Counted from the stretch's first letter, positions 17,202 through 27,717 are shown. The stretch: 64,000 nt of DNA from Streptococcus sp. WB01_FAA12 (GCF_012843315.1 NZ_JABAEX010000001.1:558001-622000); one strand, 5' to 3'. A program made the numbers and translations. Notes: generated from the sequence alone by a model not told the origin.

Positions 17202-17471
17202 TTAACGACGAAGTCCTAGAGAGTTGATTAACTCACGGTAACGGTTAACGTCGTTTTTACGCAAGTATGCAAGCAAGTTACGACGGCGACCGATTTTCTT
17301 CATCAATCCACGGTAAGTAGCGTGGTCTTTTTTGTGTTGTTTGATGTGTTCGTTAAGGTGGTTGATTTCCCAAGTAAGGACAGCAACTTGAACCTCTACT
17401 GAACCTGTATCACCTTCGTGACGTGCATATTGTGCGATGATTTCATTTTTTTTCTCTTTTGAGATTGCCAT
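17202..17471 (-). CDS. rpsO: 30S ribosomal protein S15
   Basis: An 89-aa protein that binds the central domain of 16S rRNA early in 30S assembly. The whole sequence is typical S15, including the [19 protein letters not shown] and [11 protein letters not shown] segments. A strong promoter lies about 90 bp upstream. The leader contains the hairpin GGTTGCAGGCATGCCAACC just before the Shine-Dalgarno GGAGAAAC, a plausible S15 autoregulatory structure. Confidence 0.98.
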   Translation of the reverse strand: MAISKEKKNEIIAQYARHEGDTGSVEVQVAVLTWEINHLNEHIKQHKKDHATYRGLMKKIGRRRNLLAYLRKNDVNRYRELINSLGLRR

Positions 17472-17561
17472 GATGTTTCTCCTTTTTATTTGGCTTCATC
17501 CGAGTGACAGGTTGGCATGCCTGCAACCAAGAAGAAGTTATTTGTCTTTACGACAGTTCTT

Positions 17562-17590
17562 ATTCTACCAAGAAGCAGGGACTTTGTCAA
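17562..17590 (-). promoter_or_regulatory. Strong sigma-A promoter of rpsO
   Basis: Minus-strand -35 TTGACA (17585-17590), a 17-bp spacer and -10 TAGAAT (17562-17567). The -35 hexamer is a perfect consensus. The roughly 84-nt leader that follows carries a hairpin (17502-17520) that may be the S15 feedback site. Confidence 0.85.
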
Positions 17591-17615
17591 CTGATTTACT
17601 GTTTAAAACCGTGAA

Positions 17616-20315
17616 TTACTCTACTGATTTCAGGGCTTCGAGCATATCTACTTTTCTCAAGTGGTGATTGACAAAGACGCCCAGTAAAGCCAAAATCACA
17701 GTCACTGCGACGATTGGAAGAGCATAGACTTCCCAGCTGACCTGAGGATAAAAGAGTATGGTGGCTGGTGAAATCATTTGAATCAAAAATTGATGCAAAT
17801 AGTGGCCAGCTACCAAACCGAGAGCAATCCCCACAAGGGACAGCACCATAGTCTCACGGTAGATATAGAGGGTCACTTCTTTATTGTGGAAACCGAGAAC
17901 CTTGATAGTGGAAAGTTCACGGATACGTTCTGCCACATTGATATTGGTGAGATTGTAGAGAATGACAATGGCTAGTAAAACGGAAACAAGGACAAGGATT
18001 GCCATGGTTTTATTGAGCGAGCTAGCCACAGATTCAAAGAGATGGATGGCTGTCGCATTTTGGACGACCCCAGAAACAGCAGCTTTTCCCATGAAAGTAG
18101 CTGCTTCTTTCTCCGTATTGGAAGGTGTTGGATCTTTTAATTTTACTAGGTAGGTATTGTCTTGTGGACTGGTGCCGTAGACTTGTTCGTAAGTTTCTCG
18201 GTTGAGATAAACAAAGTGTCCAACATAGTTTTCAGAAATAGCCGCGACCCTGATTTCCTTCCCATCAAGCTCCAACTTATCCCCAACCGTAACACCTGCT
18301 AGTTGAGCTAGTTTTTGACTCACAACCGCTCCATCAGTGATCTGCACCTCTCGCCCATTTTCCTCTAATGTGATAAAGGGCTTGAAGTCTTCTCTACTTG
18401 TGACTATTATGGTGATAGTCTGAAGTCCTACTTTTCCTTTAAAATCTTTTTCAATGGATTTTGAGTAAATCTTTTGGTAAGTATGGATAGATTCAGCTTG
18501 CAAGGCACTTTCTAGATCTGCTTTTTCTTGCTCCGTCACACTTCTCTTTTCCGCTACAATCATCTGGTATTGCTGGATTTGTTCAAATTGACGCTCCACA
18601 ACTCCTCCCACAGAAGACTGAATGCCAAGTCCTGCAAATAGGAGAGCAACCGAACCCGCAACTCCAAAAATGGTCATCAACATTCGTTGCTTATAACGGA
18701 AAATATTTCGCGCCGTAACCTTATGAGTAAAACTCAGACGTCTCCAAATAAAGCTCAAACGCTCCATCAAAATCTTTGATCCTTTAACGGGAGGTTTGGG
18801 AAGCAAAAGTTGAGCTGTTTCATCGTGTAATTCCCTCCGCGCCACCAGATAAGCGGGCAAGACACTGGATACCCAACTTAAGGCTAGGGCAAGGAGGCTA
18901 TAAGACCAATAGAAATACTCGTGACTTTTCCCAACGACCATCCCAGCTGTTATAACATCCGAAATCACGCCTGCAAGGAGATAATGTCCAAGAAGCGTTC
19001 CTAAAATGGTTCCCACAGTTCCTGCAAGAAAACCATAGAGGACAAACTTGGCAACAATATCTTGATTTCGGTAACCTAGAGCCTTAAAAATACCGGCATT
19101 GGTACGCTCTTCATCCACAAAGCGAGTCATAGTTGTAAAGGTCACCATTGCAGCGACCATATAAAGTACCACGGGGAAGATATTCCCGACAGAACGAATG
19201 CTTGCTGAAGCGTTACTGTACATGAGATAGCCTTGACCACCTGGCATGGTTTGACGGTTGTAAACATGGTAAGTCGGCTCTGCCAGTTCATCAAGCTCTT
19301 TCTGACGCTGTTTTAGCTTCTCTTTTTCCTTAGTTAGATCACTCTCTGTCTGAGCCAGTTTTTCTTTTTTAGCCGTCAGTTCTTCCTTAGCTTTTGTCAA
19401 TTGCTCCTTGGCTTGACTCTTTTGAGGCTCTGGCAAAGCGGTAGCTTGTTCTTCTTGCATTTTCAAGCGAATTTCAGCCTGCTCTAACTGACTCTTGCCA
19501 TTTTGAAGGTTACCTTCTGCTGTTTGGAGCTGCTCTTTCCCATCTTCCAAGCTCTTTTGTCCATTTGATTTGATGCTGGTCAATCGTTTTTGACCATTAT
19601 CAGCTAGCAAGTCTTGCAAGTCTTCCTGATGTTGATCTCGTTTGCTCCTATAGTCTGATGAAAAAGCATCCAGATTTTTTAGATCATCATAGCGCACACG
19701 CGCAATACTATAAACATCTGAATCAAACTGGCTGGGTAAAATCACTCCATAGCCAGCCAAGCTTCCATTTCCACTGCTAGCACTCCCTAAGTCTTTTTGA
19801 GAAAGCATCTCACCCGACTGAACAAATCCAGTAATGGTGAAAGATTGGGATTTTAGGACGGACTTTTCTTCTTTCTTGCTAAAGGTGATAGTCTGCCCAA
19901 TCTGATAGCGGTCTTTCCAGAAATCAGCCAAGGCAATTTCCTCATCAGCTTCTGGCAGTCGACCTTCTGTCACTTGGAAGGTTGAAATACCCTCTGGCTT
20001 GGAATAAAGTCGAACCGCATCTTCGCTATGTTCAACTGTTAGGTCTGCCATATAGCCAAACTCAACATTTGCTCCTTGAAGGGTCTTTAGTTCTTCCTGG
20101 TCTTCTTTATCCAAACCATAATCAGCTATCACTGCCAGATCCAAGGTATTGGCTTTACGGAGATACTCTTCTGCCGTACGTTCCATGTTTGGACTGGCCA
20201 CTTTGAGGCCAACTAGAGCTAAAGAACCCAGCATCATCAAGGTCAAGATAGAAACAAAGCGTCCTTTTGAAGTCGTCACTGACTGGAGCAAGTCTTTTCG
20301 GTATGTTTTTTTCAT
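17616..20315 (-). CDS. FtsX-like ABC transporter permease with large extracellular coiled-coil
   Basis: An 899-aa membrane protein with two FtsX-type modules: one N-terminal helix (about 15-35), a large extracytoplasmic region containing a long Gln/Glu/Lys-rich coiled coil (about 255-355), three helices (about 375-490), a second anchor near 545 and a second extracytoplasmic domain, and three C-terminal helices. This MacB/BceB-like layout with a coiled coil suggests a mechanotransmission-type exporter or surface-protein complex rather than a classical importer. The start MKKTYRKDLLQ at 20315 lies one base after the ATPase stop; the longer frame runs into the ATPase gene. Substrate unknown. Confidence 0.88.
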   Translation of the reverse strand: MKKTYRKDLLQSVTTSKGRFVSILTLMMLGSLALVGLKVASPNMERTAEEYLRKANTLDLAVIADYGLDKEDQEELKTLQGANVEFGYMADLTVEHSEDAVRLYSKPEGISTFQVTEGRLPEADEEIALADFWKDRYQIGQTITFSKKEEKSVLKSQSFTITGFVQSGEMLSQKDLGSASSGNGSLAGYGVILPSQFDSDVYSIARVRYDDLKNLDAFSSDYRSKRDQHQEDLQDLLADNGQKRLTSIKSNGQKSLEDGKEQLQTAEGNLQNGKSQLEQAEIRLKMQEEQATALPEPQKSQAKEQLTKAKEELTAKKEKLAQTESDLTKEKEKLKQRQKELDELAEPTYHVYNRQTMPGGQGYLMYSNASASIRSVGNIFPVVLYMVAAMVTFTTMTRFVDEERTNAGIFKALGYRNQDIVAKFVLYGFLAGTVGTILGTLLGHYLLAGVISDVITAGMVVGKSHEYFYWSYSLLALALSWVSSVLPAYLVARRELHDETAQLLLPKPPVKGSKILMERLSFIWRRLSFTHKVTARNIFRYKQRMLMTIFGVAGSVALLFAGLGIQSSVGGVVERQFEQIQQYQMIVAEKRSVTEQEKADLESALQAESIHTYQKIYSKSIEKDFKGKVGLQTITIIVTSREDFKPFITLEENGREVQITDGAVVSQKLAQLAGVTVGDKLELDGKEIRVAAISENYVGHFVYLNRETYEQVYGTSPQDNTYLVKLKDPTPSNTEKEAATFMGKAAVSGVVQNATAIHLFESVASSLNKTMAILVLVSVLLAIVILYNLTNINVAERIRELSTIKVLGFHNKEVTLYIYRETMVLSLVGIALGLVAGHYLHQFLIQMISPATILFYPQVSWEVYALPIVAVTVILALLGVFVNHHLRKVDMLEALKSVE

Positions 20316-20316
20316 G

Positions 20317-21018
20317 CTAATACTCCAATGTATCGATATCCTGCGGATGCTCATTGATCGTCATACTCTTAACCGTGGCATCGCGCATGTGAATCACCCG
20401 ATCTGCAATAGGGGCTAGCGCGCCATTGTGGGTCACGATAATCACCGTCGCTCCTTTTTGACGAGACATGTCTTGGAGAATCTTCAAGACTTGCTTCCCC
20501 GTCTGATAATCCAAGGCACCTGTCGGTTCATCACAAAGGAGAATTTTAGGATTCTTGGCTACTGCGCGTGCGATGGAAACTCGTTGTTGCTCCCCTCCAG
20601 AAAGCTGGGCTGGAAAGTTATTGAGCCGATGAGCCAGACCTACGTCTTTGAGCACTTGCTCTGGATCCAAGGCATCTGTCACGATTTCTGAGGCCAACTC
20701 CACGTTTTCCTTGGCTGTCAGATTGGAGACTAGATTGTAAAACTGAAAAACAAAGCCCACATCTTCACGACGATAGTTTGTTCGTTGGTGCGAACTATAG
20801 TTGGCAATATTGGCACCATCAATCCAAATCTCCCCCTCATCATTGGTATCCATACCTCCTAAAAGATTGAGAACGGTTGATTTTCCAGCACCTGAAGCAC
20901 CAAGTATGATAACCAGCTCCCCCTTTTCAATTTCAAAATTCACATCACGATTAGCCACAATCTCCGTATCCCCAACCTGGTAACGCTTGTAGCTGTGTTT
21001 CATTTCAATATAAGCCAT
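20317..21018 (-). CDS. ABC transporter ATP-binding protein (LolD/MacB type)
   Basis: A 233-aa ATPase of the family that partners FtsX-like permeases. Walker [10 protein letters not shown] near residue 36, Q-loop in FVFQFYNLV, signature [14 protein letters not shown] near 138, Walker [13 protein letters not shown] near 158. Directly coupled to the permease gene (one base between stop and start). A terminator behind gpmA does not separate it from gpmA's region; both genes are read on the minus strand. Confidence 0.94.
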   Translation of the reverse strand: MAYIEMKHSYKRYQVGDTEIVANRDVNFEIEKGELVIILGASGAGKSTVLNLLGGMDTNDEGEIWIDGANIANYSSHQRTNYRREDVGFVFQFYNLVSNLTAKENVELASEIVTDALDPEQVLKDVGLAHRLNNFPAQLSGGEQQRVSIARAVAKNPKILLCDEPTGALDYQTGKQVLKILQDMSRQKGATVIIVTHNGALAPIADRVIHMRDATVKSMTINEHPQDIDTLEY

Positions 21019-21103
21019 CGTCCTTCTCTCTTTCTTACAATTAAGTCACTCTTTACTATCATTATAACGCTTTTTCAACTAGTTGGAAACTGGAAGCAAA
21101 AAC

Positions 21104-21128
21104 AAAAAAGCCTAGTAATCTAGGCTTT
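21104..21128 (-). terminator. Rho-independent terminator after gpmA
   Basis: A 9-bp perfect stem (AAAGCCTAG / CTAGGCTTT) with a 4-nt loop, followed on the minus strand by TTTGTTTTTG. It lies 12 bp after the gpmA stop. Confidence 0.9.
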
Positions 21129-21139
21129 CTGTTTATAGA

Positions 21140-21832
21140 TTATTTTCCAAGGTAATATTCTTTTACGACATTCAATTTTTCGTCAAATTCGAATACCAAT
21201 GGTGGGAAGTTAGGGATTTCCACATCCATGATTTCGTCGTCTGACAAGCGTTTGATGTGTTTTACAAGGGCACGGATTGAGTTACCGTGAGCTCCTACGA
21301 ATACGTTTTTACCATCTTTAAGTGCTGGAGCGATTTTGTCTTCCCAGAATGGAAGGGCACGTTCCAAAGTCACTTTCAAGTTTTCAGCATCTGGGATAAC
21401 TGAGTCGTCAAGTGAAGCGTAACGACGGTCAGTGTGAGCTGAGTGCTCATCATCACGATCCATGTTTGGAGGCAATACATCGTATGAACGACGCCAGATG
21501 TGAACTTGCTCATCACCAAATTGTTCAGCAGCTTCAGCCTTGTTTTTACCAGTCAAACCACCGTAGTGACGTTCGTTCAAGCGCCATGATTTTTCAACTG
21601 GAACCCACAATTGGTCAGCAGCTTCAAGAGCCAAGTTTGTTGTTTTGATCGCACGTTTCAATACTGAAGTGTAAGCTTGGTCAAATTCGATACCAGCTTC
21701 TTTGATCAATTTACCAGCGTCAATCGCTTGTTGTGTTCCTTTTTCAGACAAATCAACATCAGCCCAACCAGTGAAAAGGTTAGCTTTGTTCCATTCAGAC
21801 TCACCGTGGCGAGCAAAAACCAATTTTACCAT
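21140..21832 (-). CDS. gpmA: 2,3-bisphosphoglycerate-dependent phosphoglycerate mutase
   Basis: A 230-aa glycolytic enzyme interconverting 3- and 2-phosphoglycerate through a phosphohistidine. The N-terminal ARHGESEWN motif gives the catalytic His9; the second His lies in VGAHGNSIR near residue 182. Also visible are [11 protein letters not shown] and the RHYGGLTG block. Length is normal for the dPGM type. A small CGAGG/CCTCG hairpin lies in its leader before the AAAGGAGA Shine-Dalgarno. Monocistronic, with its own terminator; the codon choice is that of a highly expressed gene. Confidence 0.97.
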   Translation of the reverse strand: MVKLVFARHGESEWNKANLFTGWADVDLSEKGTQQAIDAGKLIKEAGIEFDQAYTSVLKRAIKTTNLALEAADQLWVPVEKSWRLNERHYGGLTGKNKAEAAEQFGDEQVHIWRRSYDVLPPNMDRDDEHSAHTDRRYASLDDSVIPDAENLKVTLERALPFWEDKIAPALKDGKNVFVGAHGNSIRALVKHIKRLSDDEIMDVEIPNFPPLVFEFDEKLNVVKEYYLGK

Positions 21833-21923
21833 TAGATGGATTCTCCTTTTATTTTTCGAGGTTGTCCTCGTTTATCTATTCCATTTTACACAATTTTTCA
21901 CAAAAAAGCTAGTGAAAATCAAC

Positions 21924-21955
21924 GAAAAAGAGAAGAGCTTCTCAGCCTTCTCTTT
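21924..21955 (-). terminator. Rho-independent terminator after the small membrane-protein gene
   Basis: A 9-bp stem (AAAGAGAAG / CTTCTCTTT) with an 11-nt loop, followed on the minus strand by TTCGTT. It lies 66 bp after the stop of the 126-aa gene and before gpmA. Confidence 0.65.
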
Positions 21956-22020
21956 ATTATATTATCATAATTGTTCTCAACAGAAAATGAAGCAGTCTCT
22001 CCTAAATAATTAAAAAACTA

Positions 22021-22401
22021 CTACTCTTCAATTACAAATTTTTTCAATGTTCCAAAGTAGAGTGAACCACCAATAATGGTTAGAATTCCACCTACCCATC
22101 CCAAAAGTGGAATCAAACCGACCGCACCACCTACAATGAGCAAAACAGAAGGTGCATTCGTAACACGTTCATCATCTTTATAATAAACTATAGCCACAAT
22201 TCCCAATACTAAAACAGCAATTTTAACCAATGACAAAATAATTGAGAGCCCTGTCAATGTTCCAAGTGTTACATCTGCGTCTTCAGTCGCTGCAGCAGCT
22301 CCAACAGCCATCATAAACATGATGACTGGCGCTAAAAGTAATACAATTCCTGAAATAAGACCCAAAATAGCATTGACACGAGCAAGTGTATTTGTTTTCA
22401 T
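22021..22401 (-). CDS. Small hypothetical membrane protein (126 aa)
   Basis: A 126-residue integral membrane protein with three to four hydrophobic helices (about 10-36, 46-72, 84-98 and 100-118) separated by a short acidic loop (EDADVT) and a polar loop YYKDDERVTN. ATG at 22401 is chosen because a clear AAGGAGA Shine-Dalgarno precedes it; the frame extends 12 codons further without one. It resembles generic DUF4064-like or four-helix membrane proteins of streptococci. I cannot assign a function. It stands alone, with a terminator on each side. Confidence 0.75.
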   Translation of the reverse strand: MKTNTLARVNAILGLISGIVLLLAPVIMFMMAVGAAAATEDADVTLGTLTGLSIILSLVKIAVLVLGIVAIVYYKDDERVTNAPSVLLIVGGAVGLIPLLGWVGGILTIIGGSLYFGTLKKFVIEE

Positions 22402-22646
22402 AATAATCTCCTTAAAATTTTTATAGGTATTATTCAATCATAATTTATCTAAAAATTAAACAATCTTATAAAATTTTATAATAAATATTGATTCTCAAAA
22501 AATAATTTTAAGTTCTATAGTCTCTTTATAATTAGTAGAAATATAAAATTATGAGAAAACTGAATAGTTGATTAGGTTAATTATCTACACGGACAGGCTA
22601 GAAAGAACTTCATTTGAGGAAATGGACTAGTAAATTTTCCCATGAT
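22402..22646. other. A/T-rich intergenic stretch
   Basis: With the hairpin beyond it, the gap runs to 22728. It is very A/T-rich and should hold the promoter of the 126-aa membrane protein (several TATAAT-like strings on the minus strand near 22468-22485). No ORF with a ribosome-binding site was found. Confidence 0.5.
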
Positions 22647-22693
22647 AAAACGCATAATATCAAAGCACTTGAACTCTTGATATTATGCGTTTT
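22647..22693 (-). terminator. Long hairpin terminator after ileS
   Basis: A 17-bp perfect stem (22647-22663 with 22677-22693) around a 13-nt loop. Short T-runs on both strands make it usable in either direction; the only upstream gene is ileS on the minus strand. Confidence 0.75.
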
Positions 22694-22728
22694 TATGATT
22701 TTAGCGACCTTTCTCAGTCTCTTTCTGA

Positions 22729-25521
22729 TTATTTCGTTTCAAATCCTTCTGCGACTGCATCTGCAAAGTTTTCTTCTACGATGCTTGCACAGTGGTCACA
22801 GATAACTGCATGGTAACTGCGTTCAGCAGTAGTTGGATCGATACGACGGCAACGGTCACATACTTCACCTGCAGCGCGTTCAACAGTGAAGGCTACATCT
22901 TCGAAGCTAACAGCGTCTTCTGGGGCTGCACCTTCTGCGATGGTCAATTCTGACACGATCAAAAGCTGAGCTACATTGCTATCCACTGCTCCAAGCAGAG
23001 TTTTCACCACTTCATTTGGATAAACTGTCAAGTGAGCTTCGAGTGATTTACCGATTACTTTTGCATTACGAGCTTCTTCCAAGGCTTTTTGAGCTTGTCC
23101 ACGGAAGTCCATGAAGGCTGCCCATGTATCCAAGATTTCTTCTTGGTTGGCACAGGTTTGAGCTTCTGGTAGTTCTGATAATTGAACGAAGTCTTCAGCT
23201 TCAAATTCAAGATATGACCAGATTTCTTCCGCAGTGTGAGGAAGGATTGGTGTCAAGAGTTTTGTGATTTTCACAAGAATGTCATAAAAGACAGTTTGCA
23301 TTTGACGGCGTTCGAGTGATTTTGCACCTTCAATGTAGACAACATCTTTGGCAAAGTCAAGGTAGAAGGCTGACAAGTCGACGTTGATAAAGTTCACCAA
23401 GGCCTTGTAGATTGTCAAGAATGCAAAGTCAGCGTAAGCATCACGAATGGTCTTAACAAGCTGGTTAAAGCGAATGGTCATGTACTTGTCAACAGAACGA
23501 AGCTCATCGTAAGCCACTGCGTCTTGAGCTGGGTTAAAGTCAGATGTATTGGCAATCAAGAAGCGAAGAGTGTTACGGATCTTACGGTAAGTTTCAGAGA
23601 CTTGGCTCAAGATATCCATAGAGATACGCACGTCGTTGCTTGAGTCAACACTTGTTACCCAGAGACGCAAGATTTCCGCACCAAATTGTTTTTCAACATC
23701 ACTTGGAGCAATGGTATTTCCAAGAGATTTAGACATCTTCTCACCTTTACCATCAAGCGCAAATCCTTGTGACAAGATTTGTTTGTAAGGAGCAACGCCA
23801 TGGTTAGCAACAGATGTGATAAGTGATGAGTTGAACCAACCACGGTACTGGTCAGAACCTTCAAGGTAAAGGTCTGCTGGATATTTGAGTTCTGGACGGT
23901 TGACCACTACTCCATTCCATGATGAACCTGAGTCAAACCATACGTCCATGATATCTGTTTCTTTCTTGAACTCGCCATTTGGTGAACCTGGATGAGTAAA
24001 TCCTTCTGGTAAGAGGTCCTTAGCATCACGTTCCCACCAGATGATAGAACCGTGTTCCTCAAAGAGTTGAGCTACATGTTCAATAGTCTCAGCAGTCATG
24101 ATTGGCGTTCCGTCTTCAGCATAGAAGATAGGAAGGGGAACTCCCCAAGCACGTTGACGAGAGATAACCCAGTCGCCACGGTCACGAATCATATTGTAAA
24201 GACGAACTTTACCCCATTCTGAGTGGAACTTCACTTTTTCAATTTCATCCAAGATTTCTTGGCGGAATTTAGATACAGAAGCAAACCACTGTGGCACCGC
24301 ACGCCAGATGATTGGTTTTTTCGTACGCCAGTCAAATGGGTATGAGTGGGAGATTTCTTCTTGAGCAAGGAGCAAATCACCCAGTTTTTCGATAACAGTT
24401 GGTACCACCTTGTCATAGAATTGACCTTCAAAGTCAGAGCCAGCATTGGCCATCATAATACCGCGTTCGTTAACTGTTACAGCAACTTCAAGACCGTTGG
24501 CAACACCGACATTGTAGTCGTCCTCACCAAAACCAGGGGCTGTATGGACGATACCAGTACCAGAGTCAGTGGTAACGTGGTCACCAAGGATCACCAACTC
24601 ATCTACAGCCGTATCCCATGGGTGAGCTGTCACGATTTGGTTCAATTCTTGACCACGGTAGGTCGCCAAGACTTGAACATCAGCCCAGCCAAATTTCTCA
24701 GACAGACTAGTCAACAATTCTGAAGCAACCACAAACTTACGATCTTCACCAGCTGGTTGAACGACCACGTAATCAATATCAGCTCCAACAGTCAAACCAC
24801 GAGAAGCAGTGATGGTGAATGGAGTTGTTGTCCAAACAACAATATACGTATCTGTATCTAACACACCTTTTCCATCTTTGACGCGGTTAGCATAGTAAAG
24901 GGAAGTTGAAACCAAGTCATGGTATTCAATTTCAGCTTCTGCAAGGGCTGACTCAGATGACCATGACCAGTAAACTGGCTTGGCACCACGGTAGATATAA
25001 CCTTTGTTTGCCATTTCACCAAAGACACGGATTTGAGCCGCTTCATAGTCTGGAGTCAAAGTCACATAAGGATTTTCCCAGTCACCAGAAACACCTAAAC
25101 GTTTAAAGTCTTCGCGTTGTTTATCTACTTGAGAAAGAGCATAATCACGGCAAAGTTTCAAGTACTCAACCAAGTCCATTTCTTTGCGTTTGACACCTTG
25201 TTTTGCCAAAACTTGCTCGATTGGCAGACCATGTGTATCCCAACCTGGAATATAAGGCGCATAAAAGCCTGACATGGATTTTGAACGAACAATAATATCT
25301 TTAGAAATCTTGTTCATGGCGTGCCCAACGTGGATATTTCCGTTGGCATAGGGAGGTCCATCATGCAAGGTGAAATGAGGTTTTCCTTGGTTCAATTCTT
25401 GACGACGTTGGTAAAGTTTCGCTTCGTCCCACTCTTTTTGCCATAGTGGTTCTTTAGTAGGAAGTCCAGCACGCATTGGAAATTCAGTTTTTCCAAGATT
25501 TAGGGTATCTTTGAGTTTCAT
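22729..25521 (-). CDS. ileS: Isoleucyl-tRNA synthetase
   Basis: A 930-aa class I aminoacyl-tRNA synthetase charging tRNA-Ile, with editing domain. The HIGH motif reads HVGH in [11 protein letters not shown] near residue 66, KMSKS is present near 595, and the C-terminal zinc site CDRC / CDHC lies near 888-908. The type is the short bacterial one. Expression is controlled by the T-box leader directly upstream. Monocistronic. Confidence 0.98.
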   Translation of the reverse strand: MKLKDTLNLGKTEFPMRAGLPTKEPLWQKEWDEAKLYQRRQELNQGKPHFTLHDGPPYANGNIHVGHAMNKISKDIIVRSKSMSGFYAPYIPGWDTHGLPIEQVLAKQGVKRKEMDLVEYLKLCRDYALSQVDKQREDFKRLGVSGDWENPYVTLTPDYEAAQIRVFGEMANKGYIYRGAKPVYWSWSSESALAEAEIEYHDLVSTSLYYANRVKDGKGVLDTDTYIVVWTTTPFTITASRGLTVGADIDYVVVQPAGEDRKFVVASELLTSLSEKFGWADVQVLATYRGQELNQIVTAHPWDTAVDELVILGDHVTTDSGTGIVHTAPGFGEDDYNVGVANGLEVAVTVNERGIMMANAGSDFEGQFYDKVVPTVIEKLGDLLLAQEEISHSYPFDWRTKKPIIWRAVPQWFASVSKFRQEILDEIEKVKFHSEWGKVRLYNMIRDRGDWVISRQRAWGVPLPIFYAEDGTPIMTAETIEHVAQLFEEHGSIIWWERDAKDLLPEGFTHPGSPNGEFKKETDIMDVWFDSGSSWNGVVVNRPELKYPADLYLEGSDQYRGWFNSSLITSVANHGVAPYKQILSQGFALDGKGEKMSKSLGNTIAPSDVEKQFGAEILRLWVTSVDSSNDVRISMDILSQVSETYRKIRNTLRFLIANTSDFNPAQDAVAYDELRSVDKYMTIRFNQLVKTIRDAYADFAFLTIYKALVNFINVDLSAFYLDFAKDVVYIEGAKSLERRQMQTVFYDILVKITKLLTPILPHTAEEIWSYLEFEAEDFVQLSELPEAQTCANQEEILDTWAAFMDFRGQAQKALEEARNAKVIGKSLEAHLTVYPNEVVKTLLGAVDSNVAQLLIVSELTIAEGAAPEDAVSFEDVAFTVERAAGEVCDRCRRIDPTTAERSYHAVICDHCASIVEENFADAVAEGFETK

Positions 25522-25548
25522 TATATCTCCTTTATTATATAGACAAAT

Positions 25549-25765
25549 TAAAAACCACGAATCGCTAAAAAGGACGAAAATCGTGGTACCACCTTTGTTC
25601 GGAAAAAGACTTTGTCTTTTCCCCTCTTGTCCCGTAACGTGGGAAACGTCCAGCCTTACTGCTTTCAGACTGGATTGCTTGAGAGGATAATCTGACCACT
25701 AGGGATTGCAGGACTCACACCGTCTCCTACTCGCTGGAAATATAGTTGGTCAAATCTTGTTCTCA
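25549..25765 (-). promoter_or_regulatory. T-box riboswitch leader of ileS
   Basis: The minus strand carries the conserved T-box sequence AGGTGGTACCACGA (25581-25594). Its 3' part pairs with downstream CCACGA/TCGTGG (25555-25560 with 25581-25586) to form a terminator that ends in TTTTT (25550-25554). Upstream are the stem I region, with the GAGAG-rich and AGTAGGAGACG parts, and other expected helices. Uncharged tRNA-Ile should stabilise the antiterminator and raise ileS expression. I did not place the specifier codon with certainty. Confidence 0.92.
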
Positions 25766-25775
25766 CATTTATTTC

Positions 25776-26660
25776 TTATAATATTGTAACGGATTCTTGT
25801 TGTGCTTCATGTCTAGTAGTTGAAGAAGCACTTCCAGTTGCTGATGGCGATACTGAGAAATACTCTGTCACGATTTCTGAATCCTCATGTTGTGGCTCAA
25901 CTGAATGAGACTGTATCTCTTCTACAAGCATATCGATGTCTAACACATGATTTTCCGCTTGACTGTTAGCCTGCTGAGCTTCAAACTCAGCTAATTCTTT
26001 GTTACCTGCTTCGATGCGGGCTTGTAACTCAGCCATTTCTTCAGGTGAAAATTGGCGAGTCACATCGATCGGCTCTTCTTCTGGTTGCGAAGGAACAGCT
26101 TCTCCCAAGACCTCTCCTACAACTTCCTTAAAGGCTTCATCACTTGTTTGGAGATAAGTCGCAGTCGGACGAAGAATGTCTTCCCAATCTGAAGATTCGA
26201 CAATTGCCAACTGGCTCTCAATCGTAGATTTGAGACGTTGATGAAATACACGGCTTTTGTTTTTCAATTCCTCTGTCTCAACAGCTACTTTCTTAGCATT
26301 ATCTGTTGCCTGACGTAGGATTTCATTAGCCTTGTATTTTGCCTCTTCAAGGAGGCGCTGGGCATCTTGCTCAGCCTGTTGAATAATATTGTTTGAGCGC
26401 TCTTGAGCAGCTTGCTTTACACGTTCAGCCGTATCTTGAGCAATCAAAACAGACTGGCTCAACGAATCCTTCATCTCATCAAAGTAAGACAAGCGCTCTT
26501 CTAAACTTCTAATGTGTCTTTCCATTTCGTGATTATTGCGAACTAAGTCCTCGTAATCACGAACAACAATATCAAGAAATTCATCTACTTCTTCTGGATC
26601 AAACCCTCTGAATTTCGTAGAAAAGGTTTTATCTTTAATTTCTAATGATGTAATTGGCAT
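25776..26660 (-). CDS. divIVA: Cell-division protein DivIVA
   Basis: A 294-aa coiled-coil protein that marks septum and poles in streptococci. The N-terminal lipid-binding domain begins MPITSLEIKDKTF and contains RGFDPEEVDEFLD, followed by a long coiled coil to about residue 165 and an acidic, Ser/Gln-rich C-terminus. The start at 26660 has a GAGGAAAA Shine-Dalgarno overlapping the ylmH stop; four extra upstream residues are unlikely. The C-terminal 60-70 residues differ strongly from the pneumococcal protein as I remember it and are longer. Last gene of the ftsA-ftsZ-ylm cluster. Confidence 0.95.
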   Translation of the reverse strand: MPITSLEIKDKTFSTKFRGFDPEEVDEFLDIVVRDYEDLVRNNHEMERHIRSLEERLSYFDEMKDSLSQSVLIAQDTAERVKQAAQERSNNIIQQAEQDAQRLLEEAKYKANEILRQATDNAKKVAVETEELKNKSRVFHQRLKSTIESQLAIVESSDWEDILRPTATYLQTSDEAFKEVVGEVLGEAVPSQPEEEPIDVTRQFSPEEMAELQARIEAGNKELAEFEAQQANSQAENHVLDIDMLVEEIQSHSVEPQHEDSEIVTEYFSVSPSATGSASSTTRHEAQQESVTIL

Positions 26661-26668
26661 ACTTTTCC

Positions 26669-27460
26669 TCACTTACTTAATAATAATTGGATAGTCAGTT
26701 TTATCTTATCCCTTTTAGTTTGCCCATTTTCTTTGACAATCTTCAGACGACCAAACTTTCTCACACTAATCAAATCCCCTACAGCTACTAGATAATCTAA
26801 TTTTTCAATGGGGTGGTAGTTTACCTGAACAGATTTTTTCTCTATAAGTTGACTAGCCTGCTTTCTGGATAATTTCAAGGCACTTGATAAGAGGGCATCC
26901 AAACGAAAACTGGAAATCAAAATCTCTTGTTCTTGATAATTGATCTCAGATATGATTTTATCGGTAAAAGGACATTCCTCCAACGACACAGGTAGTCTGG
27001 CAATCTTTTGTATCCCGTCCTGAAACAGAGAGATAAAATCACGATTGACAAAAATCTGTGCTCTCTTTTCATCTACCAAGATATCACCAAAGAGCTTACG
27101 ATCAATTCCTAGTTGATTGATGATTGTCCCCAAAATCTTTGCATGTGTTAGCTGTTCAAATCTACTTGGATAACGGATCTCTAGCAATGCCATTTCAAAA
27201 TCTGACAGTGTTGGACTGAAATAGTCCGGATACAGAAGGACACGGACAAATTCCGTATGGATATATTCTCCGCTACTCACACAGCCCAGTCCATAGGTCC
27301 CAGCCAAAACCCTCAATATATGTTCCTGATGCGGGTTTACAAAAGCAGTGAGGACAGGAGTATAAGTATCTTCCACCCGCTTGATCCACTCTAATCCCTT
27401 ATCAATAAAGGGAGCATCAGCAAGAGAAAAGTGCTGGTAAATCGCTTTATTTGTCATCAT
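26669..27460 (-). CDS. ylmH: S4-domain RNA-binding protein YlmH
   Basis: A 263-aa protein with a C-terminal S4 RNA-binding domain (about 185-245: LDALLSSALKLSRKQASQLI). YlmH homologues bind ribosomes and act in rescue of stalled 50S complexes in firmicutes, although the gene sits in the division cluster. Its start overlaps the ylmG stop as ATGA. Length normal. Confidence 0.9.
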   Translation of the reverse strand: MMTNKAIYQHFSLADAPFIDKGLEWIKRVEDTYTPVLTAFVNPHQEHILRVLAGTYGLGCVSSGEYIHTEFVRVLLYPDYFSPTLSDFEMALLEIRYPSRFEQLTHAKILGTIINQLGIDRKLFGDILVDEKRAQIFVNRDFISLFQDGIQKIARLPVSLEECPFTDKIISEINYQEQEILISSFRLDALLSSALKLSRKQASQLIEKKSVQVNYHPIEKLDYLVAVGDLISVRKFGRLKIVKENGQTKRDKIKLTIQLLLSK

Positions 27461-27717
27461 ATTATCAACAAGAAACGAATCAAGCTGTCACCCAAAAAAC
27501 GGACGATTAAGATTGCCAGCCAAATGGATAAATCCAAACCTCCAAATTGTAAAGGTAAACGGCGAAGTGGATCAACAATCGGTCTAATCAGTTTTTCCAG
27601 TAAACGTTCTAGTGAACTACCGTAAGAATTTGGAAACCAAGAGAGGAGTGCATAGATTAACAAAAGCAGGGAATAGATATTCACTGCATTTTGGATCAGA
27701 CGAATTAGAAAAATCAT
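27457..27717 (-). CDS. ylmG: YggT-family membrane protein YlmG
   Basis: An 86-aa two-helix membrane protein of the YggT family (helices about 3-25 and 62-84), with the conserved PIVDPLRRLPLQFGGLDLS loop. Conserved between sepF and ylmH in Gram-positive division clusters; a role in membrane organisation at the septum is suspected but unproven. Overlaps sepF as TAATG and ylmH as ATGA. Confidence 0.92.
   Translation of the reverse strand: MIFLIRLIQNAVNIYSLLLLIYALLSWFPNSYGSSLERLLEKLIRPIVDPLRRLPLQFGGLDLSIWLAILIVRFLGDSLIRFLLII

Noticed and set aside
24346-24723. 125-codon plus-strand frame opposite ileS
   Set aside because: Antisense shadow of the ileS editing domain.
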